This document shows positions 1 to 9,000 of a stretch of 64,000 nt of DNA, in pieces. Below the pieces are notes generated by a model that saw only the letters and a list, made by a program, of their open reading frames with translations, was not told the DNA's origin and ran no database searches. The stretch's first letter is position 1; every line of letters begins with the position of its first letter. This stretch comes from Chloroflexota bacterium (GTDB lineage Bacteria; Chloroflexota; Dehalococcoidia; UBA2247; RBG-13-53-26): assembly GCA_016875915.1 (NCBI GenBank), contig VGOM01000008.1:1-64000 (forward strand), written 5' to 3'. A program made the position numbers and the translations under genes.

Positions 1-945
1 GGTGTCTGGGGGAATTCCTCTTACACCTATGTAGTCGGCTCGTCGGGCACCATTCGACGCTGCGCTGTGGGCAGCACCACCTGGAATGGCATGACCAGCG
101 GCACTTCGAACACCCTCTACGGTGTCTGGGGCGATTCCTCCTACATCTATGTTGTGGGCGCAAATGGCACCATCCGCCGCTGTGCCGTGGGCAGCACCAC
201 CTGGAATGGCATGACCAGCGACACCACAACGCAGCTCAACAGCGTCTGGGGCACTGCCTGGAACGATGTCTTTGCAGTGGGCAACTCGGGCAGCATCCGT
301 CACTACGATGGCAGTGCCTGGAGTTCCATGGTGGGCAACTACCCGCTCTACCAGTGGCTGGACAGCCACAGCGGTGAGACGGTGGTCAGCACCACGGACT
401 ATCCTCTGGCGAATACCACCACGTATGGATCAAGCTCTCTCGACGAGTGGGCCTACGGGGCCTGGTCCATGGTGACCATCTACACCAGCCCGGAGACCAA
501 GGGCCACCAACTCTACATCTACGACACCTTCCGCTACATCAACCACTATCAGACCATACAGTTCGACATCAGCGACTTCCTGGCTCCTCAGGATGTGCTC
601 ACCGATCCCAATGCCGCCCGGATGACGGTCTTCGTGGCCGAGGGGGACGAGGTCTATACCGGGGACCGGCTGTCAGTCAACGGGACCTACCTCTCCGGTG
701 GAATACCCTATGCCTGCAATCCGGTGAGCAACGTCTTCAACTCCAAGTCCAGCGTGGTGGGCATGAGCAACATCGGCATAGACATCGACACCTATGCCGT
801 GGCCCATCCCATCATCCAGCCGGGAGACACCAGCGCCGTGGTCAAGCTGGAGACGGGCATCGATATCTGGAACGTGATCTATGTCGTCCTCTCCTTCCGC
901 AGCGAGATCACCAGCGGCGGCATAAGCAGCATCAGGATAAGGTGA
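1..945 (+). CDS. Secreted repeat protein, 3' part only (5' end outside window)
   Basis: The frame is open from the first base, so this is the C-terminal part of a longer gene; the GTG at 67 is internal. It begins with 40-residue (120 bp) repeats whose units start with GVWG at bases 1, 121 and 241 and contain a GTIRRCAVGSTTWNGM core. This is the W/G/aromatic pattern of beta-propeller-like surface repeats. After a last repeat ending near HYDGSAW the protein changes to a beta-rich, Tyr/Thr-rich domain of about 190 residues with no motif I can name. No C-terminal membrane anchor is visible. It lies upstream of the pilus genes in the same direction, about 180 bases away, so a surface or pilus-tip role is possible but inferred. 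Confidence 0.75.
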   Translation, partial: GVWGNSSYTYVVGSSGTIRRCAVGSTTWNGMTSGTSNTLYGVWGDSSYIYVVGANGTIRRCAVGSTTWNGMTSDTTTQLNSVWGTAWNDVFAVGNSGSIRHYDGSAWSSMVGNYPLYQWLDSHSGETVVSTTDYPLANTTTYGSSSLDEWAYGAWSMVTIYTSPETKGHQLYIYDTFRYINHYQTIQFDISDFLAPQDVLTDPNAARMTVFVAEGDEVYTGDRLSVNGTYLSGGIPYACNPVSNVFNSKSSVVGMSNIGIDIDTYAVAHPIIQPGDTSAVVKLETGIDIWNVIYVVLSFRSEITSGGISSIRIR

Positions 946-1125
946 GAGCGGCCAGTTCATGATCTGATTGGGTCGGAATTGTGAGCCATTCGGAACTTCC
1001 CAAGATTCCACCTGCATGGCAGAATTGGCCCTGGTTATCCTGGAGAAGAGCGGATTCGTCAATCAGGGGTCGGTCGATTCCCTGGGCTTGACAGCAAAAT
1101 AATACGGTGTGGTGAGATTGCAGAC

Positions 1126-1647
1126 ATGTCTATCACAACTAAGTGGATCCTGACCCTGGTCATACTGGTCATCCTCCTGGTGGGCATTGCCGTGTACTAC
1201 ACGCGCCAGCAGGACCGGCATGACAAGCTGAGCGAAGATCTGGACAAGGCGCAACAGACGTTGATCGCGAACAGCCAGCAGAAAGGCCTGCTCCAGTATC
1301 AACTGGATCTGGCCAACCTGGCTTATGCCGAGGGACTGGCCGTCTTCCCCGATGCCAGCCAGTCCATGGATATGGAGCAGGCCCTGTATGGTGCGGCGGC
1401 CGAGAGTGGCGTCGAGATCACCACGCTGAGCTGCTCTTCCCCGACTGCCGCCCAGGCCGGTGGCTATCAGGTCTTCGCGGTCAGCCTGGGCGTTGACGGA
1501 CAGGTTGAAGCCCTGCTCCGCTTCACCGCCGTGCTGGGATACTGGCTGCCGTCGGCCGACATCGCCTCCGTCTCCATGAATACCCTGGATGGCGGCAGCG
1601 GCACACTGAGCATGAGCCTGAAGGTCTACGCGCTGGAGGCAGGGTAA
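1126..1647 (+). CDS. PilO-like type IV pilus inner-membrane protein
   Basis: 173 residues: a short N-terminus, one membrane helix (about residues 8-26), a coiled-coil-like stretch (about 30-65) and a small alpha/beta domain. This is the layout of PilO, which pairs with PilN in the alignment complex of the type IV pilus. Sequence identity to PilO is not obvious by eye; the call rests on layout and on the PilM/PilN-type gene that follows with a one-base overlap (TAATG). No clear Shine-Dalgarno is seen before the ATG. It could also be a general secretion (GspM-like) component. Confidence 0.6.
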   Translation: MSITTKWILTLVILVILLVGIAVYYTRQQDRHDKLSEDLDKAQQTLIANSQQKGLLQYQLDLANLAYAEGLAVFPDASQSMDMEQALYGAAAESGVEITTLSCSSPTAAQAGGYQVFAVSLGVDGQVEALLRFTAVLGYWLPSADIASVSMNTLDGGSGTLSMSLKVYALEAG

Positions 1648-3104
1648 TGGCTAAACAGCAGACTACCTTATATATTGATGATGCCGCCATCCATGTGATG
1701 GTCTCCAAAGGCAGACAGCCCTCGAAATGGGCCACCGTGCCCCTGGAGAAGGATCTGGTCAAGGACGGGGTGGTCCAGGATCAGAATGCCGTGGCTGGCA
1801 AGCTGACCGACGTGTGGCAGTCGCTCAAGCTGGGCCGGAGCAAGGATGTGGTGGTCGGCCTGAGCGGCGTGAACCGCCTGTACCAGCTCTTCGTCCTGCC
1901 CGAGCTGCCGGACAACCTGCTCCCCGAGGCCATGGCCCGGGAAGCCAGCCACAACCTGGGCATCGACGTGGCCCAGGTGTACCTCTCATGGCAGGTGCTC
2001 GGCGTTGAGCATGGGCAGATGAGGGTCTATCTCACCGTCATCTCCCGGGAGATGATTGACAGCCTGCTGGACACCCTCAAGGTGGCCGGGCTGAAGCCGT
2101 ATGTCATGGACGTCAAGCCGCTTTGCCTGGCCCGGTGTTCCAGCGAGCCGCGCGCCATCATGGTGGATACCCAGCCGGGCAGCTTCGATGTGGTTGTCCT
2201 GGCCGACGGCATACCCGAGGTGATCCGCAGCCTGTCCTTCCCCGAGGAGGCTTCCCCGGGCGAGAAGACGGCCCTGATCAGGAGTGAGCTGGAGCGGGCC
2301 GTGGTCTTCTTCAACTCGGCCCACATGGACAAGCCCATCGACCTGACCGTGCCCATCCTGGTTTCGGGTGGGATGGCCCGCCAGGAAGGCGAGTGGGAGG
2401 TGCTCCGCGGTCCCCGGGAGCGCGAGGTGCGCGTCCTGCCCTCGCCCATGCCCGAGCCCCAGGACTTCGACAGCGCCATGCTCATCACCAACATCAGCCT
2501 GGCCCTGAAGGAAGTCCTCACCGAGGAAGAGGGGGCCCTGGCCTACTCCGTAGTCAATTTCAACGCTCTGCCCGGCGCCTACGTGGTCCGGAAGCGCACC
2601 CTGGCCGAGTCGGCCTGGCTGCCGGTGGTCGTCGGCGGCGTGATCGTCGTAGCGGCCGGCGTCGGCCTCTGCGCCTATATGCAGGGGCAGAACAACGCGC
2701 TGGCTGATGATGTCAAGGGAGTCGAGGACAGGATCACGGCGCAGAAGCTCACCAAGCAGGACATCGATGCGTTGGACCAACAGGTCAAAGCCGTGCAGGC
2801 GTCTGCCGCCAATCTGGAAACGGGTCTGAAGGGCTGGGCAGCCGACAGGGCGGTCATCACCACGGACCTGATCCAGGTCTATGCCAGCCTGCCGCAGGGC
2901 GTTGATCTTCTGTCGGTGGCCCGGTCTGAGACCGCCGTCAATGTGAACGGCATCGCCGATGACGAGGTCAGTCTCTTCGACTACGCCTGGAGTCTGGAGG
3001 AGAGCGGCCGCTTCACCTCGGTGGTGGTCACCAGCATCACGCTGGCTGATGGCAGCGTCTCGTTCAACATCGTGCTGACAGGAATGACGGTAGCACCGGA
3101 ATAG
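1647..3104 (+). CDS. PilM-PilN fusion protein of type IV pilus assembly
   Basis: 485 residues. The first ~300 residues read as a PilM-like actin-fold ATPase, with a typical beginning of short strands and a segment like VVGLSGVNRLYQLFVLPELP followed by a VMVDTQPGSFDVVVLADG-type phosphate-binding strand. A membrane helix follows at about 322-345 (AWLPVVVGGVIVVAAGVGL), then a coiled coil (about 350-395) and a small ferredoxin-like domain, as in PilN. PilM and PilN are usually separate proteins that bind through the PilN N-terminal tail; here they are one chain. The start overlaps the stop of the PilO-like gene. The PilO gene comes first, the reverse of the common pilM-N-O order. Confidence 0.75.
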   Translation: MAKQQTTLYIDDAAIHVMVSKGRQPSKWATVPLEKDLVKDGVVQDQNAVAGKLTDVWQSLKLGRSKDVVVGLSGVNRLYQLFVLPELPDNLLPEAMAREASHNLGIDVAQVYLSWQVLGVEHGQMRVYLTVISREMIDSLLDTLKVAGLKPYVMDVKPLCLARCSSEPRAIMVDTQPGSFDVVVLADGIPEVIRSLSFPEEASPGEKTALIRSELERAVVFFNSAHMDKPIDLTVPILVSGGMARQEGEWEVLRGPREREVRVLPSPMPEPQDFDSAMLITNISLALKEVLTEEEGALAYSVVNFNALPGAYVVRKRTLAESAWLPVVVGGVIVVAAGVGLCAYMQGQNNALADDVKGVEDRITAQKLTKQDIDALDQQVKAVQASAANLETGLKGWAADRAVITTDLIQVYASLPQGVDLLSVARSETAVNVNGIADDEVSLFDYAWSLEESGRFTSVVVTSITLADGSVSFNIVLTGMTVAPE

Positions 3105-3119
3105 TGAGGGATATGAAAG

Positions 3120-4304
3120 ATGAAACAGGGGATTGCGGATCTGATACGTCTGGCGGATAAGAGGAAGGCCTCTGACCTCCATCTGGTGGTCGGCTTCCCT
3201 CCGTTCCTCCGGACCATGGGTTCCATCGAGCCGGTGGTGGAGCTGGACATCGTCCAGCCCGAGGATGCCCGGGCCGCCCTGGTGGAGTTGACCACCCCGG
3301 AGGAGAGGGAGCAGTTCTACCGCACGCTGGAGCTGGACTTCGGCTACACCGTGACCGGCATCGGCCGCATCCGCTGCAACGCGGCCCAGCAGAGGGGCAG
3401 CATCAGCCTGGCCATACGGCTGCTGCCGCCCAAGATCCCCACCATAGATGAGATGGAGCTGCCGCAGATATGCAAGGACCTGGCGCTGCGGCCCCGCGGC
3501 CTCGTCGTCGTCTCGGGTCCCACCGGCAGCGGCAAGAGCACCACCCTGGCCGCCATGCTGCATCATATCAACACCAACAGGCTGTGCCATATCCTCACCA
3601 TCGAGGACCCCATTGAGTACGCCCATACAGCGCTGCGTTCGGCCATCACCCAGAGGGAGATCGGCAACGATACCCTGAGTTTCGCCCAGTCGCTGAAGCA
3701 TGCCCTGCGCCAGGACCCAGATGTCATCCTGGTCGGCGAGATGCGCGACCTGGAGACGGCGGCGGCCGTGCTCACCATCGCCGAGACCGGGCACATGGTG
3801 TTCAGCACCGGCCATGCCCCCAGCGCCTATCAGTGCATGGAGAGGGTCATCGACATGTTCCCCCCGGAGCACCGCTATCTGGCCCAGACCAGGCTGGCCT
3901 CGCTGCTGGTCGGTGTCTTGTGCCAGTGCCTGGTGCCCCGGGCCGACGCCTCGGGCAGGGTGGCTGCCGTGGAGGTCATGCTGGGCACGCCGGCGGTGAC
4001 CAACCTCATCCGTGAGGGCAAGGTCTTCCAGTTGCCCAACGTCATCCGGACCAGCGCCCAGGACGGAATGATAACACTGGACCAGTCGCTGGTCGATCTC
4101 TATTTGAAGGGTCTTATCACCGGCGAGGTGCTGACCCGGTACTGTCAGGACCGCGATGAGGTGGAGAAGCTCATCGGCCGGATGCCGCGGGTCTCCGTGC
4201 CCGCCGGAGGCGGGGCCGCGGCCGGCAAGCTGGCGGCAGGCGGCAAGCCCTGTGCGGCTGATGCCAGGACGCCGGTGGCCACTTCCAGGAACGAGAAACG
4301 GTAG
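3120..4304 (+). CDS. pilT: PilT-type pilus retraction ATPase
   Basis: 394 residues, the secretion-ATPase family. PilT hallmarks are present: an N-terminal ADKRKASDLHL segment, Walker A GPTGSGKSTT (about residues 136-145), the Asp box IEDPIEYAH, Walker B VILVGEMRD and the His box region TGHMVFSTGHAPSA, where most PilT proteins have STLHTNSA. PilT powers pilus retraction at the cytoplasmic base. The last ~40 residues are a Gly/Ala-rich tail not seen in typical PilT. It starts 15 bases after the PilMN stop, so it is in the same transcript. No PilB extension ATPase or PilC platform protein is in the window. Confidence 0.92.
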   Translation: MKQGIADLIRLADKRKASDLHLVVGFPPFLRTMGSIEPVVELDIVQPEDARAALVELTTPEEREQFYRTLELDFGYTVTGIGRIRCNAAQQRGSISLAIRLLPPKIPTIDEMELPQICKDLALRPRGLVVVSGPTGSGKSTTLAAMLHHINTNRLCHILTIEDPIEYAHTALRSAITQREIGNDTLSFAQSLKHALRQDPDVILVGEMRDLETAAAVLTIAETGHMVFSTGHAPSAYQCMERVIDMFPPEHRYLAQTRLASLLVGVLCQCLVPRADASGRVAAVEVMLGTPAVTNLIREGKVFQLPNVIRTSAQDGMITLDQSLVDLYLKGLITGEVLTRYCQDRDEVEKLIGRMPRVSVPAGGGAAAGKLAAGGKPCAADARTPVATSRNEKR

Positions 4305-4340
4305 CGGGGGGAGACTGCCGTGTCAGAGGAGAGAGGAACG

Positions 4341-5678
4341 ATGCATCTGGAGAAGCCCTTGTGGCGTGACGAAAAGACAGCCAGGCTGCTGGAGGCCATG
4401 CTCTCCGGCGAGGTTGGGGAGATCAAGCCCGTCATCGATCCGGAGAGGGATATGGGCTACTACTATCCGGAGCTGAATCGCGTTCTGGATATGCCCGAGA
4501 GGGAGGCGCAGCAAATGCTCGACTCCCTGGCCAAGCAGGGAATTCTGGACAAGGCCTTTGTGGAGAAGTACATCCACTGTCCCCAGTGCCAGTCGCTCAA
4601 CCTGGCCCCGGGCTACTACTGCGTCAAGTGCAGCTCGGGCAGGCTCTCCCGGGGCAGGGTGCTGGTGCACTCCATCTGCGAGTATGCCGGCGCTGAGGAA
4701 GAGTTCAACCAGTCGGGCAGGCTGGTCTGCCCCAAGTGCTATCAGGAGGTCCGGGTCATCGGCCAGGACTACACCAGCCTGGGCGTGATGCGCAAGTGCC
4801 GCGACTGCGGCGAGATATTCGCCCACCCTTCCATCAAGTGGCGCTGCCTCAAGTGCGCCTCGGTGACCCCGGAGGACAAGGTGGTTGAGGTTGATGCCTA
4901 CAGCTACAGTCTGCCGGAGAAGGAGGAGATCCGCCTGTGGCTGAGGTTCGAGCTGGGCCACAAACCGAAGCTGATCAAGTTCCTTCAGGAGCGCGGCTTC
5001 GATGTCACCGAGAACGCCAAAGTGACCGGCCGGTCCGGCGCCGAGCACGAGTTCGATATGCTGGCCGTCAGGGACGACGGAGTGGCCAAGCACCGCATCG
5101 CCGTGGGCATCGAGAACTCCGTCAAGGAGATGGGCATCGACAGGGTGTTCAGCTTCGACGACAAGGCCTACGACTGCGGCATCCATGACAAGATTCTGGT
5201 GGTCCTGCCCCAGATGAAGAAGGAGGCCGAGGCCCTGGCCGAGCAGCAGAGGATCAAGGTGATCCAGAGCTGGGACCTGGAGGCCGTCCTGGGCATCAAG
5301 CTGCCCAGCGTGGAATCGCCGGCGGTGGAGGAAGCCTTCAAGTTCCACTCCAAGTCGGGTCTGGTGGACTACCTCCAGAAGCGGGGCTATGAGGTGGAGC
5401 ACAATGCCATGGTCCGGGGCAAGTCCGGTGCCGATCACACCTTCGACCTGCTGGCCAGCCGGGATGACGGTATCACCCTGCACCGCGTGGCCATCGGCAT
5501 GGAGGTCTCGGATGCTCCCATTTCGCTGGAGAAGGTCTTCGGGTTTGATGACAAGGCCTACGACTGCACCATAATGAACAAGGTATTCATCGCCGTGCCC
5601 GGCCTGGCCAGGGAGGCCCGGCGCTTCGCCGACAGGCAGAGGATCGCCGTCTTTGAAGCGCCGTCGCTGGAAGGATAA
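4341..5678 (+). CDS. Multi-zinc-ribbon protein with duplicated nuclease-fold-like domain
   Basis: About 445 residues from ATG 4341, chosen because an AGGAGAGAGGA tract precedes it; an in-frame GTG at 4320 is possible. An N-terminal winged-helix-like part (about 1-70) is followed by Cys pairs HCPQCQ, CVKC, CPKC, CRDC and CLKC, enough for two or three zinc ribbons. Two tandem copies of a ~105-residue module follow. Each has a G.SGA.H.FD.LA.RDDG core, then IAVGIE or VAIGME, and ends with FDDKAYDC. The module resembles restriction-endonuclease-fold (Mrr-like) domains, but the Lys of the E-x-K motif is Ser in both copies, so nuclease activity is doubtful. The ribbon part recalls TackOD1 output domains (from memory). 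It sits between pilT and the prepilin. Confidence 0.7.
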   Translation: MHLEKPLWRDEKTARLLEAMLSGEVGEIKPVIDPERDMGYYYPELNRVLDMPEREAQQMLDSLAKQGILDKAFVEKYIHCPQCQSLNLAPGYYCVKCSSGRLSRGRVLVHSICEYAGAEEEFNQSGRLVCPKCYQEVRVIGQDYTSLGVMRKCRDCGEIFAHPSIKWRCLKCASVTPEDKVVEVDAYSYSLPEKEEIRLWLRFELGHKPKLIKFLQERGFDVTENAKVTGRSGAEHEFDMLAVRDDGVAKHRIAVGIENSVKEMGIDRVFSFDDKAYDCGIHDKILVVLPQMKKEAEALAEQQRIKVIQSWDLEAVLGIKLPSVESPAVEEAFKFHSKSGLVDYLQKRGYEVEHNAMVRGKSGADHTFDLLASRDDGITLHRVAIGMEVSDAPISLEKVFGFDDKAYDCTIMNKVFIAVPGLAREARRFADRQRIAVFEAPSLEG

Positions 5679-5788
5679 CTCTGGACACGGCGGGCAGTGC
5701 CCGTTGAACGGAAAGGAGGCCGTCTGAAAGCAGAGTGTGTCAATAGTAACGGTAGAGATAGAAATCCTGACGGAAAGGAGGTGATAGA

Positions 5789-6214
5789 GTGAAGAGTTTG
5801 AGAAAAGCGTACAGAGGCGAGAAGGGTTTTACCCTGGTTGAGTTGCTGGTGGTGGTGGTCATCCTCGGTGTGCTGGCGGCGGTTGCCGTGCTGGCCGTGA
5901 CCCGGTTCATGGGCCAAGGCCGGCTGGAGGCAGCCCAGACAGAGCTGCACCAGGCACAGACCGCCATCGCCGCGGCCATGTCTGACACGGGCGTGGCGAC
6001 CATCGCTGGAACCCCTCCCTTCACCTTCGGACCGGGGGCTGACCTTGATGTCAACGGTGGTACGGCCGGCGGCAGTTGTCAGGCGTTCCTGCATGGTCCG
6101 CTGAAGGGCACCTACACGGTCAACGCCAACGGGGACATCACATCCGGCACCCAAACGGCTTGGGGCGCAGGCATCGTGTGGGACACTGTTGCGCTGCAGT
6201 GGAAGAAGGCCTAG
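5789..6214 (+). CDS. Type IV prepilin (pilin subunit)
   Basis: 141 residues with a short basic leader ending in Gly, then FTLVELLVVVVILGVLAAV, the classic class III signal. Cleavage would be at G/F with the conserved Glu at position 5 of the mature chain. The mature globular part is small (about 110 residues), Gly/Thr-rich, with a single Cys near the middle, so no C-terminal disulfide loop. The GTG start at 5789 has a near-perfect Shine-Dalgarno (AAAGGAGGTGA, 5774-5784). It is likely processed by the prepilin peptidase at 13307. It is probably the major pilin or a pseudopilin of the PilMN/PilT machine just upstream. Confidence 0.9.
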   Translation: MKSLRKAYRGEKGFTLVELLVVVVILGVLAAVAVLAVTRFMGQGRLEAAQTELHQAQTAIAAAMSDTGVATIAGTPPFTFGPGADLDVNGGTAGGSCQAFLHGPLKGTYTVNANGDITSGTQTAWGAGIVWDTVALQWKKA

Positions 6215-6452
6215 GCCGCCTGGAGATCCGTGGAAGTTGGGTAGCGCAATCCAGTTGCGCGGCGCAAAGGGATGAACAGAATCGGCGGCTGGGGTCAAAC
6301 CCGGCCGCCGACCCAGCCCGAAGCGAGAGGTGTGAGACAGTGACGAGAGGCAGGGGACATCGCCAGGGGCACAGCCGAAGCGGCGAGTAGGGTGCGCCCC
6401 GCTGGCAATGACCCTCGGAAGAGGAAGTGCATAGTATCAGGAGGAATGGAAA

Positions 6453-8195
6453 ATGGCCAAAGCTAAAGCGATAGCGATGATGGTGGTCCTGGCGGTGCTG
6501 CTCTGCGCCCTGGCGCCCACCTACGTCATGGCGGCGGCTCCGGCTACGCCCACCAATGTGTCGCCGGCCAACGCCACCGTTGACATCAGTCTGACCGCAG
6601 CCTTCGAGTCATCCGCTTTCGTGGACGGCGACGGAGACGGCCATGCAGCCTCGCAGTGGCAGATCAGTTCCGTCTCCGGGGACTTCACCAGCCCCGTCTT
6701 CGACAGCGGCGTTGACGAGACCGACCTGGTCGGCATCGTCCTGGATGAGGGGTATCTGACCTACGCCGCCACCTACTACTGGAGGGTGAGGCACCAGGAT
6801 GACACCGGCACCTGGTCGGCCTGGTCCGCACAGACATCCTTTACCACCATCGGGGCGGGCACCGCCCCGCATCAGCCCGTGAACACCTCTCCGGCTGCCG
6901 GCACCACTGAGATCTCCCTGACGCCGACGCTGGTCTGCTCCGAGTTCTCCAGCCTCAATGACATCGGCACCCATGCCTTCTCCCAGTGGCAGATCGCCCG
7001 CAGCGCCACGGGCTTCGCCGGGCCGCTGTTCGACAGCGGGGCAACTGAGGATCTGACCCAGATGGACGTGGCCGCCGGGCTCTTCAACTATGCCACCACC
7101 TACTACTGGAGGGTGAGACACCAGGACAGCTACGGGCAGTGGTCCCTGTGGTCGTCACCGACCGCCTTCACCACCGTGGCCAACCGCCCGCCCTACGCGC
7201 CGGCCAATGTCTCCCCGGCTGCCGGGGCCACCGGTGTTTCCTCGATGGCCACCCTTATGGGCTCTGAGTTCGTCGATCCCGAGGGGAGCGACAGCCACGC
7301 TGCTTCGTCCTGGCAGATATCGGACGCAAGCGCGGTGGGCGCCGATGGAGGGTTTGCCAGCACCATCTGGAGTGACAACCTCACCGCCAGCTACCTGAGG
7401 CAGATCATCGTCCCCGGCGGCGTGCTGGGGTCCGGCACAACCTACTACTGGCAGGTGCGCTACTATGACAATCACAACAACGCATCGGGCTGGTCCACGC
7501 CGACCTCGTTCACCACCGTGGTACTTGCTGCCCCCGAGGCGGCTTTCAGTGCTCTGGATGACACCGCCGAGATCGTGGCCCTGAGGACCGAGCTGCGTCT
7601 TCAGGAGAGCTCCACCGGCGCGGACATCTTTTCCTGGGAGTGGGACTTCGGCGATGGCGCCACCCAGGCCTGGAGTATCTATACCTATCCCAGGGACCTG
7701 GTTGCCAGACATACCTATGCGGAGGGCGGCGATTACACCATCACCCTGACCGTGACCAATGCCGCGGGCAGCGACAATGCCAGCCTGGCCATCCATGTCC
7801 TGGCTGCTCCGAAGGCCCAGATGATCGCCCTGCCCCAGGTGAAAGCGGGCCAGACGGCCACCTTCACCGACGTTTCCACCGGCGAGATCACCTCCTGGAG
7901 CTGGAACTTCGGTGACGGCACCGTGGTGGTCTGGGATGCTGACAGCCGGCCGGCGGATGGCAAGGTGACCCACAAGTTCAGCGATGGCGGCAAGCAGGTA
8001 GTCACCCTGTCGGTCAGCGGACCGCTGGGCGACAGCACCGTCAACAAGTCCATCCAAGTCACCGGCGGCAAGGGATGGTTCGAGTTGTGGATGGCCATCG
8101 TGGCTGGTGTCCTGGTTGTGGCTGTCGTCGCGCTCTTCATCGTCCGCCGGCGCATGGGCAAGAAGCCGGCCGCTGCGGGTGAGGAGAAGAAGTAG
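6453..8195 (+). CDS. Secreted FN3-like/PKD-domain surface protein with C-terminal membrane anchor
   Basis: 580 residues. A signal peptide ends near VMAAAPATP. Three ~100-residue repeats follow, each with a VSPA start, an SxWQI strand and a TYYWxVRxxD...W...TxFTT end, as in fibronectin-III-like surface modules. Two PKD domains come next, with WDFGDG and WNFGDG motifs (about residues 360-450 and 450-535). A membrane helix (about 547-567) and a basic tail RRRMGKK anchor it with the body outside. An AGGAGG precedes the ATG. It follows the prepilin by 238 bases; that gap holds no convincing gene. Likely an adhesin or cell-wall component. Confidence 0.85.
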   Translation: MAKAKAIAMMVVLAVLLCALAPTYVMAAAPATPTNVSPANATVDISLTAAFESSAFVDGDGDGHAASQWQISSVSGDFTSPVFDSGVDETDLVGIVLDEGYLTYAATYYWRVRHQDDTGTWSAWSAQTSFTTIGAGTAPHQPVNTSPAAGTTEISLTPTLVCSEFSSLNDIGTHAFSQWQIARSATGFAGPLFDSGATEDLTQMDVAAGLFNYATTYYWRVRHQDSYGQWSLWSSPTAFTTVANRPPYAPANVSPAAGATGVSSMATLMGSEFVDPEGSDSHAASSWQISDASAVGADGGFASTIWSDNLTASYLRQIIVPGGVLGSGTTYYWQVRYYDNHNNASGWSTPTSFTTVVLAAPEAAFSALDDTAEIVALRTELRLQESSTGADIFSWEWDFGDGATQAWSIYTYPRDLVARHTYAEGGDYTITLTVTNAAGSDNASLAIHVLAAPKAQMIALPQVKAGQTATFTDVSTGEITSWSWNFGDGTVVVWDADSRPADGKVTHKFSDGGKQVVTLSVSGPLGDSTVNKSIQVTGGKGWFELWMAIVAGVLVVAVVALFIVRRRMGKKPAAAGEEKK

Positions 8196-8278
8196 CCCCT
8201 GGGGGTTCTCTTGACTGCGGACTCATTTGCTGGCAACGTGTGGTGATGCGAAGCCTGATGAGTGATCCCGGGGCCGCA

Positions 8279-8382
8279 TGCCGCCAGGTCCTTCCGTGGA
8301 AGGATCATGCCGCCCGCCTCCGGCGGGATGCGGGAGCTAGACCTCAACCATGTCATGCCGCACTTGATGCGGCATCCAGGGC
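8279..8382 (+). repeat. Composite palindromic repeat (modules A and B)
   Basis: Module A: TGCCGCCAGGTCC with inverted repeat TTCCGTGGAAGG at 8279-8312, then a GC-rich insert (CCCGCCTCCGGCGGG). Module B: TGTCATGCCGCA-CTTGA-TGCGGCATCCAGGGC at 8351-8382. It lies between the PKD gene and the gene at 8410. Confidence 0.8.
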
Positions 8383-8409
8383 AGGGGCGTGGGGGAGGGT
8401 GAAAGCGAG

Positions 8410-8982
8410 ATGACGTCCGAAGCATCTGAAGGCCGGTCAACCGGAGACTGGAAGAGCGATCCCAGGATGAGGCAGGTGCCGGTGGTGGTCTGCACCGCCA
8501 CCTGCACGTTTGCCGGGCATGCCTACCGTCTGCAGCAGCAGCGCCTCCTTGACGCCCTCAACAAGAAGCCGTTGCGGGTTGGCAGGGATTTCGTGCCTCT
8601 CACTGAAGTGGAGCTGCTGTTTCCGGATGGACGGCGGGCACACCGGGCCTCCACCTACGTCAGGAAAGCCAACATCCTCTTTGTCGCCGAGGGGGGCCAG
8701 TTACAGCGGGAAGCGGCGGACGCCGCTGAGAGACGAAGCGCGGCGGTTGTCAGGAAGAAGAAGCCCATAGCGGCAGAGGTCCACATGCCGCTGTACGTGA
8801 TCGCAGGCGAGATGCACGGGGAAATGTGGCAGGAGTTGATGGATACCCTCGATGGGGATGAGACCTTCATCCCGCTGACCAATGTTGAGATATCACCCGC
8901 CCTGGCCACCGGCGAATCCCGGTTCAGCTTCGTGGCCGTCAACAAGAACCAGATAACCTACGTCGGCGAAACCTCCGACTAA
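8410..8982 (+). CDS. Conserved hypothetical protein with two copies of one small domain
   Basis: About 190 residues from ATG 8410, preferred because GGAGGGTGA lies upstream; an in-frame GTG at 8389 would add seven residues. The halves are repeats of one ~65-residue unit. In the first, the strand VVVCTATCTFAGHAY leads to DFVPLTEVELLF; in the second, VHMPLYVIAGEMH leads to TFIPLTNVEI. Each half ends in a hydrophobic strand (NILFVAE and NQITYVGE). The FIPLT-V core matches my memory of a small beta domain of unknown function (DUF6812-like). No signal peptide or membrane helix, so probably cytoplasmic. It lies just after a palindromic repeat. Confidence 0.65.
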   Translation: MTSEASEGRSTGDWKSDPRMRQVPVVVCTATCTFAGHAYRLQQQRLLDALNKKPLRVGRDFVPLTEVELLFPDGRRAHRASTYVRKANILFVAEGGQLQREAADAAERRSAAVVRKKKPIAAEVHMPLYVIAGEMHGEMWQELMDTLDGDETFIPLTNVEISPALATGESRFSFVAVNKNQITYVGETSD

Positions 8983-9000
8983 CTCCCGTGGCGGGGGTAG

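Noticed and set aside
1-360. Possible CRISPR-like direct repeats
   Set aside because: The repeats are in frame, 120 bp long and adjacent without spacers, so they are protein repeats.
1986-3872. 628-codon open frame on the - strand
   Set aside because: Lies opposite pilMN and pilT, which have clear family motifs. It has a His/Gly/Asp-rich composition typical of the antisense of GC-rich genes.
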